Below, in pieces: positions 55,134-64,000 of a stretch of 64,000 nt of DNA. How positions within the stretch are numbered: the stretch's first letter is position 1; every line of letters starts with the position of its first letter. This DNA comes from Prochlorococcus marinus str. MIT 9401. GTDB taxonomy: Bacteria; Cyanobacteriota; Cyanobacteriia; PCC-6307; Cyanobiaceae. The notes beneath the pieces were generated by a model that made no database searches, had not been told where the DNA came from, and saw only the letters and a list, made by a program, of their open reading frames with translations. The stretch covers positions 310,001 to 374,000 of the forward strand of contig NZ_JNAR01000016.1 of assembly GCF_000760095.1 (NCBI RefSeq). The letters are read 5' to 3'. A program made the position numbers and the translations under genes.

Positions 55134-56306
55134 TTAAAGATTTACTTCTTCAGGAATTATTCCTAGTTCAAACAACTTTTTATATAAACCCATTAAAAAT
55201 TTATTATCCTCAGGAAGTTTGTCCCACTTTTGGGAATTAATTTCATTAATTAATTTCTGACAATCTTCTATTGTAAATTTTATAGGGGCCGTAAAATGAG
55301 CTGGAATTAAATATTCCATATCTTCAAAAGACTTGATATTTTCTAACCATTTAAGTAAAACTTCTTTTGATCGCGGAAAAATTAATTTTTGTAAAACTGG
55401 TGCAATTTGAATCTTAGGAGTATCTTTACCCATTATTTCAATAAGAGAGGATTCCCAATCTTCATCCCATAAAAAGGGATAAATACCGAAATGAGATCTC
55501 CAATTTCTAAGATCTTTTTTGAATGAATACTTAAATATTTTTTTTAAAGGTGGAATATTTAATCTACCTGGTTTCAAAAAAGAAGAAAACAAGACTAACC
55601 TTTTCCATCCTTTTTTTCTTTGTTCGATGGAGTCAATCAAAGGTTCATCTCCTCTCTCTCTAGCATGAAAAAGAAGTGGTGTTGGATCAAAATTAAATAT
55701 CTCAGGTGGTGTGGAGTCTATTCCAACTATTGCGTCTGTTACATGAAGAGTTTTTGTAGGATAATGGAAACAGCTTATCTCCTGATATCTTCCAAGACCT
55801 AAATTCAGTGGACCTAATGAAGACCATTTAAAAGAGTTTGAATGTGGAGTACCATCCTCAAAAAGTATTCTTGATCTTTTTGATGGAATTCCTAAAAAAT
55901 CTTGTGGGAGATTTATGGGGAAACTCCATTGTCCAGGACAAAGCCAAATTTCTGCATTTTTAAAAATTCTTGAAAGAGCTGGCAGTCCGATTTTATGTTC
56001 TAGTCCAGATGCACTCGGTAGAATTATTGTTTTTACGTTGCCGTGAATCGCAATTAGTTTTTCTAACTCATTGATTAATTCTTTTGTCGGAGGAAGTGGA
56101 TTTATTAGCATCAATCCATCATCAACCTTTATTACCGTCATTCTTATTGGAACCGCAACATAATAAAGTCCCTGTATTTGTTCCAAGGACCATATTTGAT
56201 CAGGAATTAATTCTCTGAAAATTGTTTTCTTTTTTCCATAAGGATATAAAGGGAATAATGGCCACCAATTCCATTTTTTATTTAAAGTTTCTTCCACCAC
56301 TATCAT
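55134..56306 (-). CDS. DUF4336 (metallo-beta-lactamase-like) protein
   Basis: 390 aa. N-terminal NWWPLFPLYPYGKKKTIFRE, IWSLEQIQGLYYVAVPIRMT, ILPSASGLEHKIGLPALSRI, LWLCPGQWSFP-type and the C-terminal YLIPAHFTAPI fit DUF4336, a family distantly related to metallo-beta-lactamases but lacking the full H-x-H-x-D-H motif here. Function unknown. It overlaps the Mn permease gene by 4 bp and is the last gene of that operon, so a metal-related role is possible. Confidence 0.75.
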   Translation of the reverse strand: MIVVEETLNKKWNWWPLFPLYPYGKKKTIFRELIPDQIWSLEQIQGLYYVAVPIRMTVIKVDDGLMLINPLPPTKELINELEKLIAIHGNVKTIILPSASGLEHKIGLPALSRIFKNAEIWLCPGQWSFPINLPQDFLGIPSKRSRILFEDGTPHSNSFKWSSLGPLNLGLGRYQEISCFHYPTKTLHVTDAIVGIDSTPPEIFNFDPTPLLFHARERGDEPLIDSIEQRKKGWKRLVLFSSFLKPGRLNIPPLKKIFKYSFKKDLRNWRSHFGIYPFLWDEDWESSLIEIMGKDTPKIQIAPVLQKLIFPRSKEVLLKWLENIKSFEDMEYLIPAHFTAPIKFTIEDCQKLINEINSQKWDKLPEDNKFLMGLYKKLFELGIIPEEVNL

Positions 56307-57175
56307 TTATACCCAGTAAATAATTTCTTTAACTTAAATATTCCGTATCTTGGAGCGAATAAAAAGGCAAATAAAAATATAAAAGTTTGTGCTAAGACAA
56401 TTGATCCACCTGTTTCAAGATCAAACCAAAAACTAACATAAATTCCTATTAAGCTTGAGATAATTGCACTTAATACTGAAATTACTGTCATATTATCGAA
56501 CTTATCAGTCAGTAAATATGCTGTAGCCCCTGGTGTAATCAACATTGCAACTACTAAAATAATTCCAACAGACTGTAAGCCCACAACAGCTGCCAAAGAT
56601 AAACATGTGAGCAGTAAATAATGAAGAAAAAACACGTTAATCCCAACTGTTTTTGCATGCCTAGGATCAAAACAATAAAGCATTAAATCTTTTCTAAAAA
56701 TTGATAAAAGGATTACTACCAATAAAGAAATGAATATGGTTTGTTTTACATCTGAAAGTGATATTCCTAATGGACTACCAAAAAGAATAGAATGCAGATC
56801 AATATTACTTTTAATCTTAGAAACCAATACGATTCCAAGAGCGAAAAATCCAGTAAATACCAACCCAATAACAGTATCTTCCTTAACTCTAGATTTCTGC
56901 TTAATAAATCCTATCAATGCTACAGAACCAACCCCGAAAATAAATGCCCCTAATGAGAACGGAAGACCTAATGCATAAGCAACCACAACACCAGGCATTA
57001 CCGAATGTGACACTGCATCTCCCATTAAAGCCCATCCTTTAAGAGTCAAAAAACTTGATAAAAAACCACAAACAGCTGCAACTAATGAACTCATAAGAAG
57101 TGCTTTTCTCATGAAATCATGAGTTAAAGGATCTTTGATGAATGAATCTAAAGTTAAAAAAGAACAGAACTCCAT
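56303..57175 (-). CDS. mntB: Manganese/zinc-type ABC transporter permease
   Basis: 290 aa, 8-9 membrane helices, ABC-3 family. LMSSLVAAVCGFLSSFLTLK, GDAVSHSVMPGVVVAYALGL and LTCLSLAAVVGLQSVGIILV-type motifs match the ZnuB/MntB permeases of metal uptake. It forms a complex with the ATPase and binding protein encoded just upstream; the binding-protein ligands point to Mn. The stop overlaps DUF4336 by 4 bp. Confidence 0.9.
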   Translation of the reverse strand: MEFCSFLTLDSFIKDPLTHDFMRKALLMSSLVAAVCGFLSSFLTLKGWALMGDAVSHSVMPGVVVAYALGLPFSLGAFIFGVGSVALIGFIKQKSRVKEDTVIGLVFTGFFALGIVLVSKIKSNIDLHSILFGSPLGISLSDVKQTIFISLLVVILLSIFRKDLMLYCFDPRHAKTVGINVFFLHYLLLTCLSLAAVVGLQSVGIILVVAMLITPGATAYLLTDKFDNMTVISVLSAIISSLIGIYVSFWFDLETGGSIVLAQTFIFLFAFLFAPRYGIFKLKKLFTGYK

Positions 57176-57187
57176 ACAATTTAAAGT

Positions 57188-57952
57188 TTAGGATTCAGGT
57201 CCAAACAAAGAATCAGGTGAGATCCCTCCAAAAGTGGTTGTAATATTTTCAGGGGTAAACACTTCAGAGGTTTCGCCATAAGCTACAACGGTCTTATTTA
57301 TTAAAAGAACCAAATCACAAAATTCACGGACATGAATCATATCGTGCGTTGATAATAATATGGTTTTCCCCTCATTTTTAAATTGAATAAATAATTCCGA
57401 GATAAGTTTCTCAGTTCTTATATCAACTCCTGAAAAAGGCTCATCAAGAAGTAATATTGATGCTCTTTGCGCAATTGCTCTAGCCAAAAAAGTTCGTTTT
57501 CTCTGACCTCCAGATAAGTTTCCAATAGGTGTAGATAAATGATCAGTAAGATCAACTCTCTCAATAGCATCTTTAACCGCCTGAACATCAGACTCTCTAG
57601 GAGACCTAAAAATATTCATCGAACCATATCTTCCCATCATCACAACATCCCAAACACTTATTGGAAATTGACTATCAATTCCCTCATTTTGAGGAACATA
57701 AGCAATTGTCTGATCTTTTTGAGCAGATCTTACTGACTCTCCATTTATTCTAATTTTTCCCTTTGAAATATTTACAAAGCCAGTTAAAGCATTAAAAAAA
57801 GTTGTTTTACCAGCCCCGTTCATCCCTACTAATCCACAAATCTGGCCAGGTTTCAATCTTAAATTGGCATCATATAAAGCCACCTTACCGTTGTAATCTA
57901 CGCAAATATTCTCTGCCTCAATCCTAAAGTTTCGATAATTGATTGTTTCCAT
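57188..57952 (-). CDS. mntA: Manganese/zinc-type ABC transporter ATPase
   Basis: 254 aa. Walker A GLVGMNGAGKTTFFNALTG, signature LSGGQRKRTFLARAIAQ, Walker B ILLLDEPFSGVD and the His switch LLSTHDM. The A-I cluster (metal) context, 12 bp from the permease and 3 bp from the binding protein, fixes its role as the ATPase of the uptake system. Confidence 0.93.
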   Translation of the reverse strand: METINYRNFRIEAENICVDYNGKVALYDANLRLKPGQICGLVGMNGAGKTTFFNALTGFVNISKGKIRINGESVRSAQKDQTIAYVPQNEGIDSQFPISVWDVVMMGRYGSMNIFRSPRESDVQAVKDAIERVDLTDHLSTPIGNLSGGQRKRTFLARAIAQRASILLLDEPFSGVDIRTEKLISELFIQFKNEGKTILLSTHDMIHVREFCDLVLLINKTVVAYGETSEVFTPENITTTFGGISPDSLFGPES

Positions 57953-57955
57953 AAT

Positions 57956-58864
57956 TCAAAAAAGCCCTTTTTTTATCAAATCCAAATTATGCTCAAGCAT
58001 TTTTATATAGGAACTAGCAGGCCCACTATCATCAGATAATGAATCAACAAAAAGATTTCCTCCAAAATTAGCCCCAGTTTCGTTTGCAACAACCATTTGA
58101 GATTCGTTACTTACAGTACTTTCGCAAAATACAGAAGGAACATTTTTTTGTTTAACAAGAGAGATTGTTCTTGCCATTCTTTTAGGAGTAATTTGACTCT
58201 CAGCGTTAACTGGCCACAAATAAACTTCCTCTAATCCATAATCGTTTGTTAAATATGAAAAAGCACCTTCACAACTTACTAGATACCTCCTGTCTTTATC
58301 TAAGTTATTAATAAAAAGTGAGAATTCTTTATCTATTTTAAATAGTTTATCTTTATAAATTTTTCCATTTTCTTCAAATAATGTCTTTTTGGATGGCCTC
58401 AATTCTGATAAAGAATCCACGAGAATATCTACGTATAGGATTCCTCTTTTTGGAGAAATCCAGGCATGAGGGTTGGGTTTCCCTTTATAAAAATCTTCAC
58501 TGATAAAAATAGGATCTAAATCTTCCGCGATAGTAATTCTTTTAACTTTTAAATTAGAAACAAATTTTTCAGCCCATAATTCAAATCCAAATCCATTATC
58601 AATAAAAACAAAAGCATTAGAGGCATTTACCAAATCGCTTGGAGTTGGTTGGTAGCCATGAACCTCAACTCCAGGTTTTGTTATTGATCTAACAATAAAT
58701 TCATCTTTAGCGACATTGCTAATTATGTCAGCCAAAACGGTGAAACTTGCCAGTATTACTTCTTTAGTTTCATTTTTATTTGATATTCTCTTACATGATC
58801 CTGAAGCAAGAGAAAGCAGAAGTATCAAACTTAAAAAAAGAATATTTTTTTTCATATTTAACAT
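57956..58864 (-). CDS. mntC: Manganese-type ABC transporter substrate-binding lipoprotein
   Basis: 302 aa with a hydrophobic N-terminus ending in SGSC24, a probable lipoprotein signal. The four predicted metal ligands are His69 (VHGYQPTPSD), His133 (NPHAWISP), Glu199 (SCEGAFSYL) and Asp274 (VDSLSDD). The set H-H-E-D and its spacing (64, 66, 75) match Mn-binding MntC/PsaA proteins; zinc-binding ZnuA uses a third His in place of the Glu and has a His-rich loop, which is absent here. Mn is needed for photosystem II. First of three transporter genes, 11 bp after the DUF697 gene. Confidence 0.92.
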   Translation of the reverse strand: MLNMKKNILFLSLILLLSLASGSCKRISNKNETKEVILASFTVLADIISNVAKDEFIVRSITKPGVEVHGYQPTPSDLVNASNAFVFIDNGFGFELWAEKFVSNLKVKRITIAEDLDPIFISEDFYKGKPNPHAWISPKRGILYVDILVDSLSELRPSKKTLFEENGKIYKDKLFKIDKEFSLFINNLDKDRRYLVSCEGAFSYLTNDYGLEEVYLWPVNAESQITPKRMARTISLVKQKNVPSVFCESTVSNESQMVVANETGANFGGNLFVDSLSDDSGPASSYIKMLEHNLDLIKKGLF

Positions 58865-58875
58865 TCATCCTTAGA

Positions 58876-60210
58876 TTATGAACTAAAAGATAGTTTCATA
58901 AGTGGTTTTCTAAGATCAGAAATAAAACCTTTCCAATTTATTTTTTCTTTTTCAAAAGCTTTTTCAACAATTTTTTCAGAATTTTTCTTGATAAAATCCA
59001 AATCAGGTTCTTCTACACCTTTTGTTATTGCCATAAAATCAGCCAAAGAACTTGATACTACTCTTGTTAAATAAGCAGCACTGACAGCCTGAAATGTTCC
59101 AGAAACAAGCCAATTTGGGCCATGTAATTTTGTTATGCCAATTAGAGTCTGTCCACTCCATTCAAGAACTCCCTGAGCAATTGCAGTCTTTAAAATCTCT
59201 TTAGATACTTTATCTAAAATTTCAGGAGACCAATTACAACCCCATATAGACTTAATTTCTTTAATCATTAAAGAATTTAGTACTGTCATTGCCATAACAT
59301 CAATTGATGGGATAGGAGATAAGAAAACAGTTGTTGCTACAAGAATTTGATTTTTTCTTTGTATCCCTTTTAACTGCATTCTTCTAATCCCTTCAATTTC
59401 AGATTGCCAGTGAACATGAAGTTCTTTCAAGAGCCTTTTTTTTGTGTTTTCAATATTTTTAGATGAACTTATGAAAAACTTCCTCAATGAAAAAGGTATG
59501 TTGGTTATTTCATTTTTATTCACATCAAAAGTAATAATTTTATTTAAAAAGTCACTTGAGATTTGAGACTTTAAGTCTTCTATCTGATTTTTGGCTTCTA
59601 TTTGGTTGGAAGTTAAAGCTACCAACCAGATTGGCATATTTTTAGGAAACTTTTCCATCCACAAAAAATCATTTGCCGACAGAGGCAAGTTTATAAAATA
59701 CAAGATTGCATCACTCTTCAAAGCTTCTTCTGGAATAACTTGAGAAGAATTGTATTTAGGTAGTTTTTCGTATAAATCAAAGTCAAACTTATCTGCTTTA
59801 AAATTACTTTTCAAAACAGATTGAAAACTTTGGTAATCTTTTTGTCCAATGCAACTTATTTTTTCTTTTTCACATCTATTAAGAATCGATTCAAGTAGTT
59901 TTTGTCTTTTTGAATTCTGTTTTTCTAATTCATTTGTTGCTTCAAGTTCTTCAAAAAAATTTAAATCTTCGTTGCATAAATTTATCCAACCATCTAAATC
60001 ATTTGGCTCATTAAATTTAGGCTTATCATTCTTCAAGTAAAAATATCCCCCCAAACACAACGCAAAAAATCCTATTGAACCTCCAGCAAAATGAATTAAG
60101 TCACTTACAAACCATTCCCCAAAGCCTAAAAATAATAAGATAAAAAGAAGATTTTTTTTTGGAAACTTTATGAAATCCTTTAAAAGGTTGTCTTTACTAA
60201 TATCAAACAC
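58876..60210 (-). CDS. DUF697 membrane protein with a degenerate GTPase-like middle
   Basis: 444 aa. Two N-terminal membrane segments (about residues 20-60). The middle part (about 100-230) has strands such as AILYFINLPLS and PIWLVALTSN, which resemble the D-x-x-G and N-K-x-D region of Era-like GTPases but without a P-loop. The C-terminal DUF697 domain (about residues 275-405) is seen as VATTVFLSPIPSIDVMAMTV and IAQGVLEWSGQTLIGITKLH. Function unknown. It is first in a tight run with mntCAB and DUF4336 (11-bp gap), so it is co-transcribed with Mn uptake. Confidence 0.75.
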   Translation of the reverse strand: MFDISKDNLLKDFIKFPKKNLLFILLFLGFGEWFVSDLIHFAGGSIGFFALCLGGYFYLKNDKPKFNEPNDLDGWINLCNEDLNFFEELEATNELEKQNSKRQKLLESILNRCEKEKISCIGQKDYQSFQSVLKSNFKADKFDFDLYEKLPKYNSSQVIPEEALKSDAILYFINLPLSANDFLWMEKFPKNMPIWLVALTSNQIEAKNQIEDLKSQISSDFLNKIITFDVNKNEITNIPFSLRKFFISSSKNIENTKKRLLKELHVHWQSEIEGIRRMQLKGIQRKNQILVATTVFLSPIPSIDVMAMTVLNSLMIKEIKSIWGCNWSPEILDKVSKEILKTAIAQGVLEWSGQTLIGITKLHGPNWLVSGTFQAVSAAYLTRVVSSSLADFMAITKGVEEPDLDFIKKNSEKIVEKAFEKEKINWKGFISDLRKPLMKLSFSS

Positions 60211-60299
60211 AGTACTTTATTTTTCTAATTTTATTTTAATGCAAGTTGTGAATGAGAAAAGCAAAATTTCATAAGTCGTTAATCAAAAGATAAAAATTT

Positions 60300-60318
60300 A
60301 AGTCTTTTAAAAAGACTT
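60300..60318. repeat. Inverted repeat between divergent genes
   Basis: AAGTCTTT-TTA-style inverted repeat (aagtctttt then aaaagactt, near-perfect 8-bp arms), between the DUF697 gene and the divergent RG-rich protein gene. A terminator is not expected there, so it may be an operator or chance. Confidence 0.25.
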
Positions 60319-60375
60319 ATTGCATAACAAGATGCTAAGTTAATAGACTATTTAAATAACTTAAGAAACATCACG

Positions 60376-60798
60376 ATGTCTAATTCAAATTTCAGCAATA
60401 ATCCTGGACAAGAAAATTACAGAGGTCGTTCTAACAATGAAAGATCTAATTTCAGAGATAGATCGGGCGGCAGAAGAGATGGAGGAGGATTCCGAATAAG
60501 ATTGAGTGATAACGAAATGAAAGCTGTTAAATCAATACAAGAAACCTTTCAATTAAGATCTACCGTTGCAGTTTTGGGTTTCTCTGTTAGAACACTTAGC
60601 GAAATGATCAAAGACGAAAAATTGATTGAATCAATCACAGAATATGCAAAAAATAATAAAAACTCTTCTCCAAGTAGACAATCTCAAAATCCTTATGAAG
60701 AAAAGACAAAAACAGCTCCTGACCCTTTTGCAAGGCCTGTTAAAAGTACATCAAATGAAGAGATCCTATCTAGCGAAGTAGAAGAGGATGGCAAATAA
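60376..60798 (+). CDS. RG-rich small protein, possibly RNA-binding
   Basis: 140 aa. The first ~40 residues are low-complexity and rich in Arg, Gly, Asn and Ser (GQENYRGRSNNERSNFRDRS; GGRRDGGGF), like RGG-type RNA-binding tails. A folded helical core follows (IRLSDNEMKAVKSIQETFQL; RSTVAVLGFSVRTLSEMIKD), with a strand-helix-helix look. The acidic C-terminal tail overlaps the trpS start by 11 bp. Function unknown; RNA binding is an inference from composition. Confidence 0.6.
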   Translation: MSNSNFSNNPGQENYRGRSNNERSNFRDRSGGRRDGGGFRIRLSDNEMKAVKSIQETFQLRSTVAVLGFSVRTLSEMIKDEKLIESITEYAKNNKNSSPSRQSQNPYEEKTKTAPDPFARPVKSTSNEEILSSEVEEDGK

Positions 60799-61804
60799 AA
60801 AAAGAATTCTTTCCGGAGTTCAACCAACTGGTGATTTACATATTGGAAATTGGCTTGGGGCCATAAATAATTGGGTAACGCTTCAAGATCAATATGAAAC
60901 ATTTTTATGTGTAGTTGATTTGCACGCAATAACAGCCTCATATAATCCCACAGAATTATCCAAGAACACTATCTCTACTGCGGCTTTATACGTCGCTTGT
61001 GGAATAGATCCCAAAATATGCTCAATCTTTGTCCAAAGTCAGATCTCAGCACATTCAGAACTTTGTTGGATATTAAATTGCATGACCCCAATAAATTGGA
61101 TGGAAAGAATGATTCAATTCAAAGAAAAATCCATACAACAAGGAAATAATGTATCTATTGGATTATTTGACTATCCAATACTGATGGCTGCAGACATTCT
61201 TCTTTATGATGCTGACTTCGTACCAGTAGGTGAGGACCAAAAACAACATCTTGAACTTGCTAGAGATATTGCACAACAGAGAATTAATGCCAGATTTAGT
61301 AAGGATAAAAATATTTTAAAAATCCCTCAACCAATCATCATGAAGAATGGTTCAAAAATAATGAGTTTAATTGATGGTTCAAAAAAGATGAGCAAAAGTG
61401 ATCCTAATGAGGGCAGTCGCATTAACTTATTAGATCCTCCTGAAATAATCACAAAAAAAATAAAAAGAGCAAAAAGTGACAGTCATATTGGAATTGAATA
61501 TAACAACCCTGAGAGACCAGAGTCTAAAAATCTTTTGATGATTTATTCAATATTATCTGGCAAAGAAATTTCTCAATGTGAAAATGAATTCTCAGAGACT
61601 GGATGGGGGACATTTAAAAAATTAATTACCGAACAACTTATTGAATCATTAGAACCTATTCAGAAAAAATATAAATTACTAATTAATGATCCCTATCAAT
61701 TAAATAAAATCCTATATGAAGGGAAGGAAAAAGCTGAAGGTTTAGCAAATCAGACTTTAAAAAGAGTTAAATCAAAATTGGGATTCTTTGCAATGGAGAA
61801 ATAA
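60788..61804 (+). CDS. trpS: Tryptophanyl-tRNA synthetase
   Basis: 338 aa, class I. HIGH-type motif PTGDLHIGNWLGAINNWVTL, KMSKS motif in DGSKKMSKSDPNEGSRINLL, and DYPILMAADILLYDADFVPV. The start at 60788 lies inside the RG-rich gene (11 bp), so translation is probably coupled. thrS follows 3 bp later. Confidence 0.98.
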   Translation: MANKKRILSGVQPTGDLHIGNWLGAINNWVTLQDQYETFLCVVDLHAITASYNPTELSKNTISTAALYVACGIDPKICSIFVQSQISAHSELCWILNCMTPINWMERMIQFKEKSIQQGNNVSIGLFDYPILMAADILLYDADFVPVGEDQKQHLELARDIAQQRINARFSKDKNILKIPQPIIMKNGSKIMSLIDGSKKMSKSDPNEGSRINLLDPPEIITKKIKRAKSDSHIGIEYNNPERPESKNLLMIYSILSGKEISQCENEFSETGWGTFKKLITEQLIESLEPIQKKYKLLINDPYQLNKILYEGKEKAEGLANQTLKRVKSKLGFFAMEK

Positions 61805-61807
61805 ATT

Positions 61808-63724
61808 ATGCCAATAATTACTTTGCCTGATGGTTCAAAAAAGGTTTTCGAAAAATCTGTAACTATTCTAGAAATTGCCCAGAGTATAGGCGCTGGATTA
61901 GCTAAAGCAACAATTGCTGGGAAAGTAAATGATGTTCTTCTTGATGCAACAATTCCAATAAATAAAGATTCCAAAGTTGTAATCATCACATCAAAAGATA
62001 AAGAAGGAATTGAAATAATAAGACATTCCTTTGCTCACCTTATTGGTCATGCAGTTAAACAAATTTACTCTGATATTAAAATGGCGATAGGGCCTGTAAT
62101 TGACGACGGTTTTTATTACGACATTTTTTCTGAATACAGATTTACTCCTGAAGATTTAATAAAAATAGAAAATAGGATTAATAAATTAATAAAAACAAAC
62201 TATAACGTAGAAATTTTACAGGTTTCTAAAGAAGAGGCTATTAAAACTTTTAAAGAAAGAGATGAGACTTTTAAATTACGAATACTTGAAGAAATTCCTG
62301 AAGAAGGTCTCATCAATTTATACAAACATGAAGAATATATCGACATGTGTAGAGGGCCTCACGTACCAAATACTAGACATTTGAGACACTTTAAATTACT
62401 TAAATTATCAGGTTCATATTGGAGAGGTAATAATGAGAATGAATCATTACAGAGAATATATGGAACTGCATGGGCAAAAGAAAAAGAACTAAATGACTAC
62501 CTTACAAGAATTGAAGAGGCGGAAAAAAGAGACCATAGAAAACTTGGTAAAAAACATTCACTATTTCATATACAAGAAGAATCTCCAGGAATGATTTTTT
62601 GGCATCCAAATGGATGGACAATTTACCAAGTACTGGAAAATTACATAAGAGAAATACTCAAAAAAAACGATTATTTAGAAATTAAAACCCCACAAGCTGT
62701 TGATAAATCTCTTTGGGAAAAATCTGGTCATTGGGAAAAATTTAGAGACGATATGTTCACTACTGCATCAGAAAATCGAACTTATGCAATTAAACCAATG
62801 AATTGTCCATGCCACATACAAGTATTTAATCAAGGTTTAAAAAGTTATAAGGATTTACCTATTCGTCTTGCCGAATTTGGTTCTTGTCACAGAAATGAGC
62901 CCTCTGGGGCGCTGCACGGCTTAATGAGAGTAAGAAACTTTACTCAAGATGATGCACACATATTCTGCACAGAAGAGCAAATTCAAGAAGAGGTATCAAC
63001 TTTTATAGATCTTGTTTTCGAGGTTTATAAAACTTTTGGTTTTGATGAAATCATTATCAAATTATCAACCCGTCCTGAAAAAAGGGTAGGTAGTGAAGAG
63101 ATTTGGGATAAATCAGAGAAGGCTCTTACTAAAGCACTCGATAATAAGAACATGAAATGGGAACTCCAACCTGGAGAAGGGGCTTTTTATGGTCCAAAAA
63201 TAGAATTCTCCTTAAAAGATTGTCTTAATAGGGTCTGGCAATGCGGCACTATTCAGGTTGATTTCTCAATGCCTATTAGATTGGATGCAACTTATGTAGA
63301 TATTGATAATGAGAAAAGAAATCCCGTTATGCTTCACAGAGCAATTTTAGGATCCTTTGAGAGATTTATCGGAATCTTAATTGAACAATATGAGGCAAAA
63401 TTCCCAATATGGCTTGCACCTTATCAAATAATTTTATTAAGCATTACTGATAGAAATATTGAAAAGTGTTTTAAGTTTAATGAATTAATAAATAATAATG
63501 GTTACAGATCAAAAGTTGATGTTAGGAATGAAAAAATAGGATATAAAATAAGAGAGGCAACTCTCGGAAGAGTTCCCTTAATTGCAGTCATTGGAGATAA
63601 AGAAGAGGAAATTGATTCAGTCGCTTTAAGAGCTTTAGATGGAACAAATTTAGGAATTTTTGACCTACCTAATCTATATAAACTAATGGATGAATTAATA
63701 GAAAAAAAAGGGAGAACAGAATAA
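61808..63724 (+). CDS. thrS: Threonyl-tRNA synthetase
   Basis: 638 aa, class II. N-terminal TGS domain ([20 protein letters not shown]), editing domain with the H-x-x-x-H motif ([11 protein letters not shown]), catalytic domain with the zinc Cys in [14 protein letters not shown], motif 2 [20 protein letters not shown] and motif 3 [15 protein letters not shown], and a C-terminal anticodon domain. Length is standard. Confidence 0.98.
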   Translation: MPIITLPDGSKKVFEKSVTILEIAQSIGAGLAKATIAGKVNDVLLDATIPINKDSKVVIITSKDKEGIEIIRHSFAHLIGHAVKQIYSDIKMAIGPVIDDGFYYDIFSEYRFTPEDLIKIENRINKLIKTNYNVEILQVSKEEAIKTFKERDETFKLRILEEIPEEGLINLYKHEEYIDMCRGPHVPNTRHLRHFKLLKLSGSYWRGNNENESLQRIYGTAWAKEKELNDYLTRIEEAEKRDHRKLGKKHSLFHIQEESPGMIFWHPNGWTIYQVLENYIREILKKNDYLEIKTPQAVDKSLWEKSGHWEKFRDDMFTTASENRTYAIKPMNCPCHIQVFNQGLKSYKDLPIRLAEFGSCHRNEPSGALHGLMRVRNFTQDDAHIFCTEEQIQEEVSTFIDLVFEVYKTFGFDEIIIKLSTRPEKRVGSEEIWDKSEKALTKALDNKNMKWELQPGEGAFYGPKIEFSLKDCLNRVWQCGTIQVDFSMPIRLDATYVDIDNEKRNPVMLHRAILGSFERFIGILIEQYEAKFPIWLAPYQIILLSITDRNIEKCFKFNELINNNGYRSKVDVRNEKIGYKIREATLGRVPLIAVIGDKEEEIDSVALRALDGTNLGIFDLPNLYKLMDELIEKKGRTE

Positions 63725-63734
63725 TTTCGAATAG

Positions 63735-64000
63735 ATGAATTTTCTGGCTTGTGATTTAGGAGGTACCAAGGTTCTATTGGGAATATTCGAAAGAGTAATA
63801 AATGATGATTCGCCTAAATTGTTATTCAAAAAGAAATATGTATCTTCTGATTGGGATTCTTTTGAACTGATTCTAGAAGATTTTCTTAAAAATGAATGCA
63901 AAAATATTACCCATCCTTCTTCTGCATGTTTCGCTGTCGCTGGTCCTTTATCTAAGAATTACGCAAAAATCATGAACTTGTCATGGAACATTTCAGGAAA
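63735..64000 (+). CDS. glk: Partial glucokinase (C-terminus outside window)
   Basis: ATG at 63735, 10 bp after thrS; open to the last base of the window (about 88 codons seen). The start MNFLACDLGGTKVLLGIFER is the ATP-phosphate motif of the bacterial Glk family, and ACFAVAGPLSKNYAKIMNLS matches the next conserved segment. It would phosphorylate glucose with ATP. The sugar-binding part lies beyond the window. Confidence 0.85.
   Translation, partial: MNFLACDLGGTKVLLGIFERVINDDSPKLLFKKKYVSSDWDSFELILEDFLKNECKNITHPSSACFAVAGPLSKNYAKIMNLSWNISG

Overview
This window is a strongly A+T-rich, gene-dense stretch of a cyanobacterial chromosome. It almost certainly comes from a high-light-type Prochlorococcus. 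The evidence is a single CP43-like divinyl-chlorophyll antenna gene (pcbA), a plant-type lycopene cyclase (crtL), phylloquinone genes (menB, menD), a Tic20 homologue, and many protein families known mainly from picocyanobacteria (DUF2811, DUF1350, DUF760, DUF3721, DUF4336, Trp-rich DUF2389). Many starts are TTG or GTG, and neighbouring genes often touch or overlap.

Layout. Bases 1-10,450 are accessory in character: small secreted and membrane proteins (including a two-domain FlgT_N/LPP20-like protein), a 52-codon exported peptide, an HExxH membrane protein, a tRNA-Ser(UGA) with a decayed 5' copy 166 bp upstream, a methyltransferase/VTT membrane protein pair, Tic20, glyoxalase I, a ribbon-helix-helix-like plus GIY-YIG-like pair, and a pentapeptide-repeat protein. 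Bases 10,560-27,025 hold metabolic genes: a GMC oxidoreductase, sirohydrochlorin chelatase CbiX, an FAD oxidoreductase, a SulP anion transporter facing metA/metY, a glucosylglycerol-phosphate phosphatase homologue, the arsenosugar radical-SAM enzyme ArsS, Fur, an isochorismatase-like hydrolase, an MscS channel and a POR-like SDR. Bases 27,252-33,347 hold lycopene cyclase, an SDR, a GIY-YIG-like membrane protein, a GST, a GltS-like transporter and pcbA with a clear intrinsic terminator. Bases 33,676-44,848 hold small unknowns, hisS, a glycine-repeat/DUF3721 protein, an exonuclease, DUF1350, acs, and a probable comB-nit-amiC-murI-sds operon. Bases 44,977-54,747 hold aroA, an MnmC-like methyltransferase, glmU, murF, glgA, menB, menD and lepB. 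Bases 54,793-64,000 hold DUF760, a compact five-gene operon (DUF697-mntC-mntA-mntB-DUF4336), then an RG-rich protein, trpS, thrS and the start of glk.

How the genes work together. The SulP transporter, MetA and MetY form a plausible sulfur-to-methionine block; a key MetA residue (Glu112) predicts O-acetylhomoserine, which is the substrate of MetY. CrtL and PcbA serve light harvesting, and the Mn-type ABC transporter would feed photosystem II. MurI, AmiC, MurF and GlmU serve the cell wall.

No CRISPR array, insertion sequence, prophage or classic defence cassette is visible. The least explained items are the decayed tRNA-Ser copy with its inverted repeat, the secreted tandem FlgT_N-like proteins in an organism with no flagellum, two GIY-YIG-like proteins (one membrane-anchored), a protein with glycine at every fifth residue joined to a DUF3721 tail, and the flanking genes of the Mn-transporter operon. 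All functional calls were made by eye from sequence motifs, with no database search.
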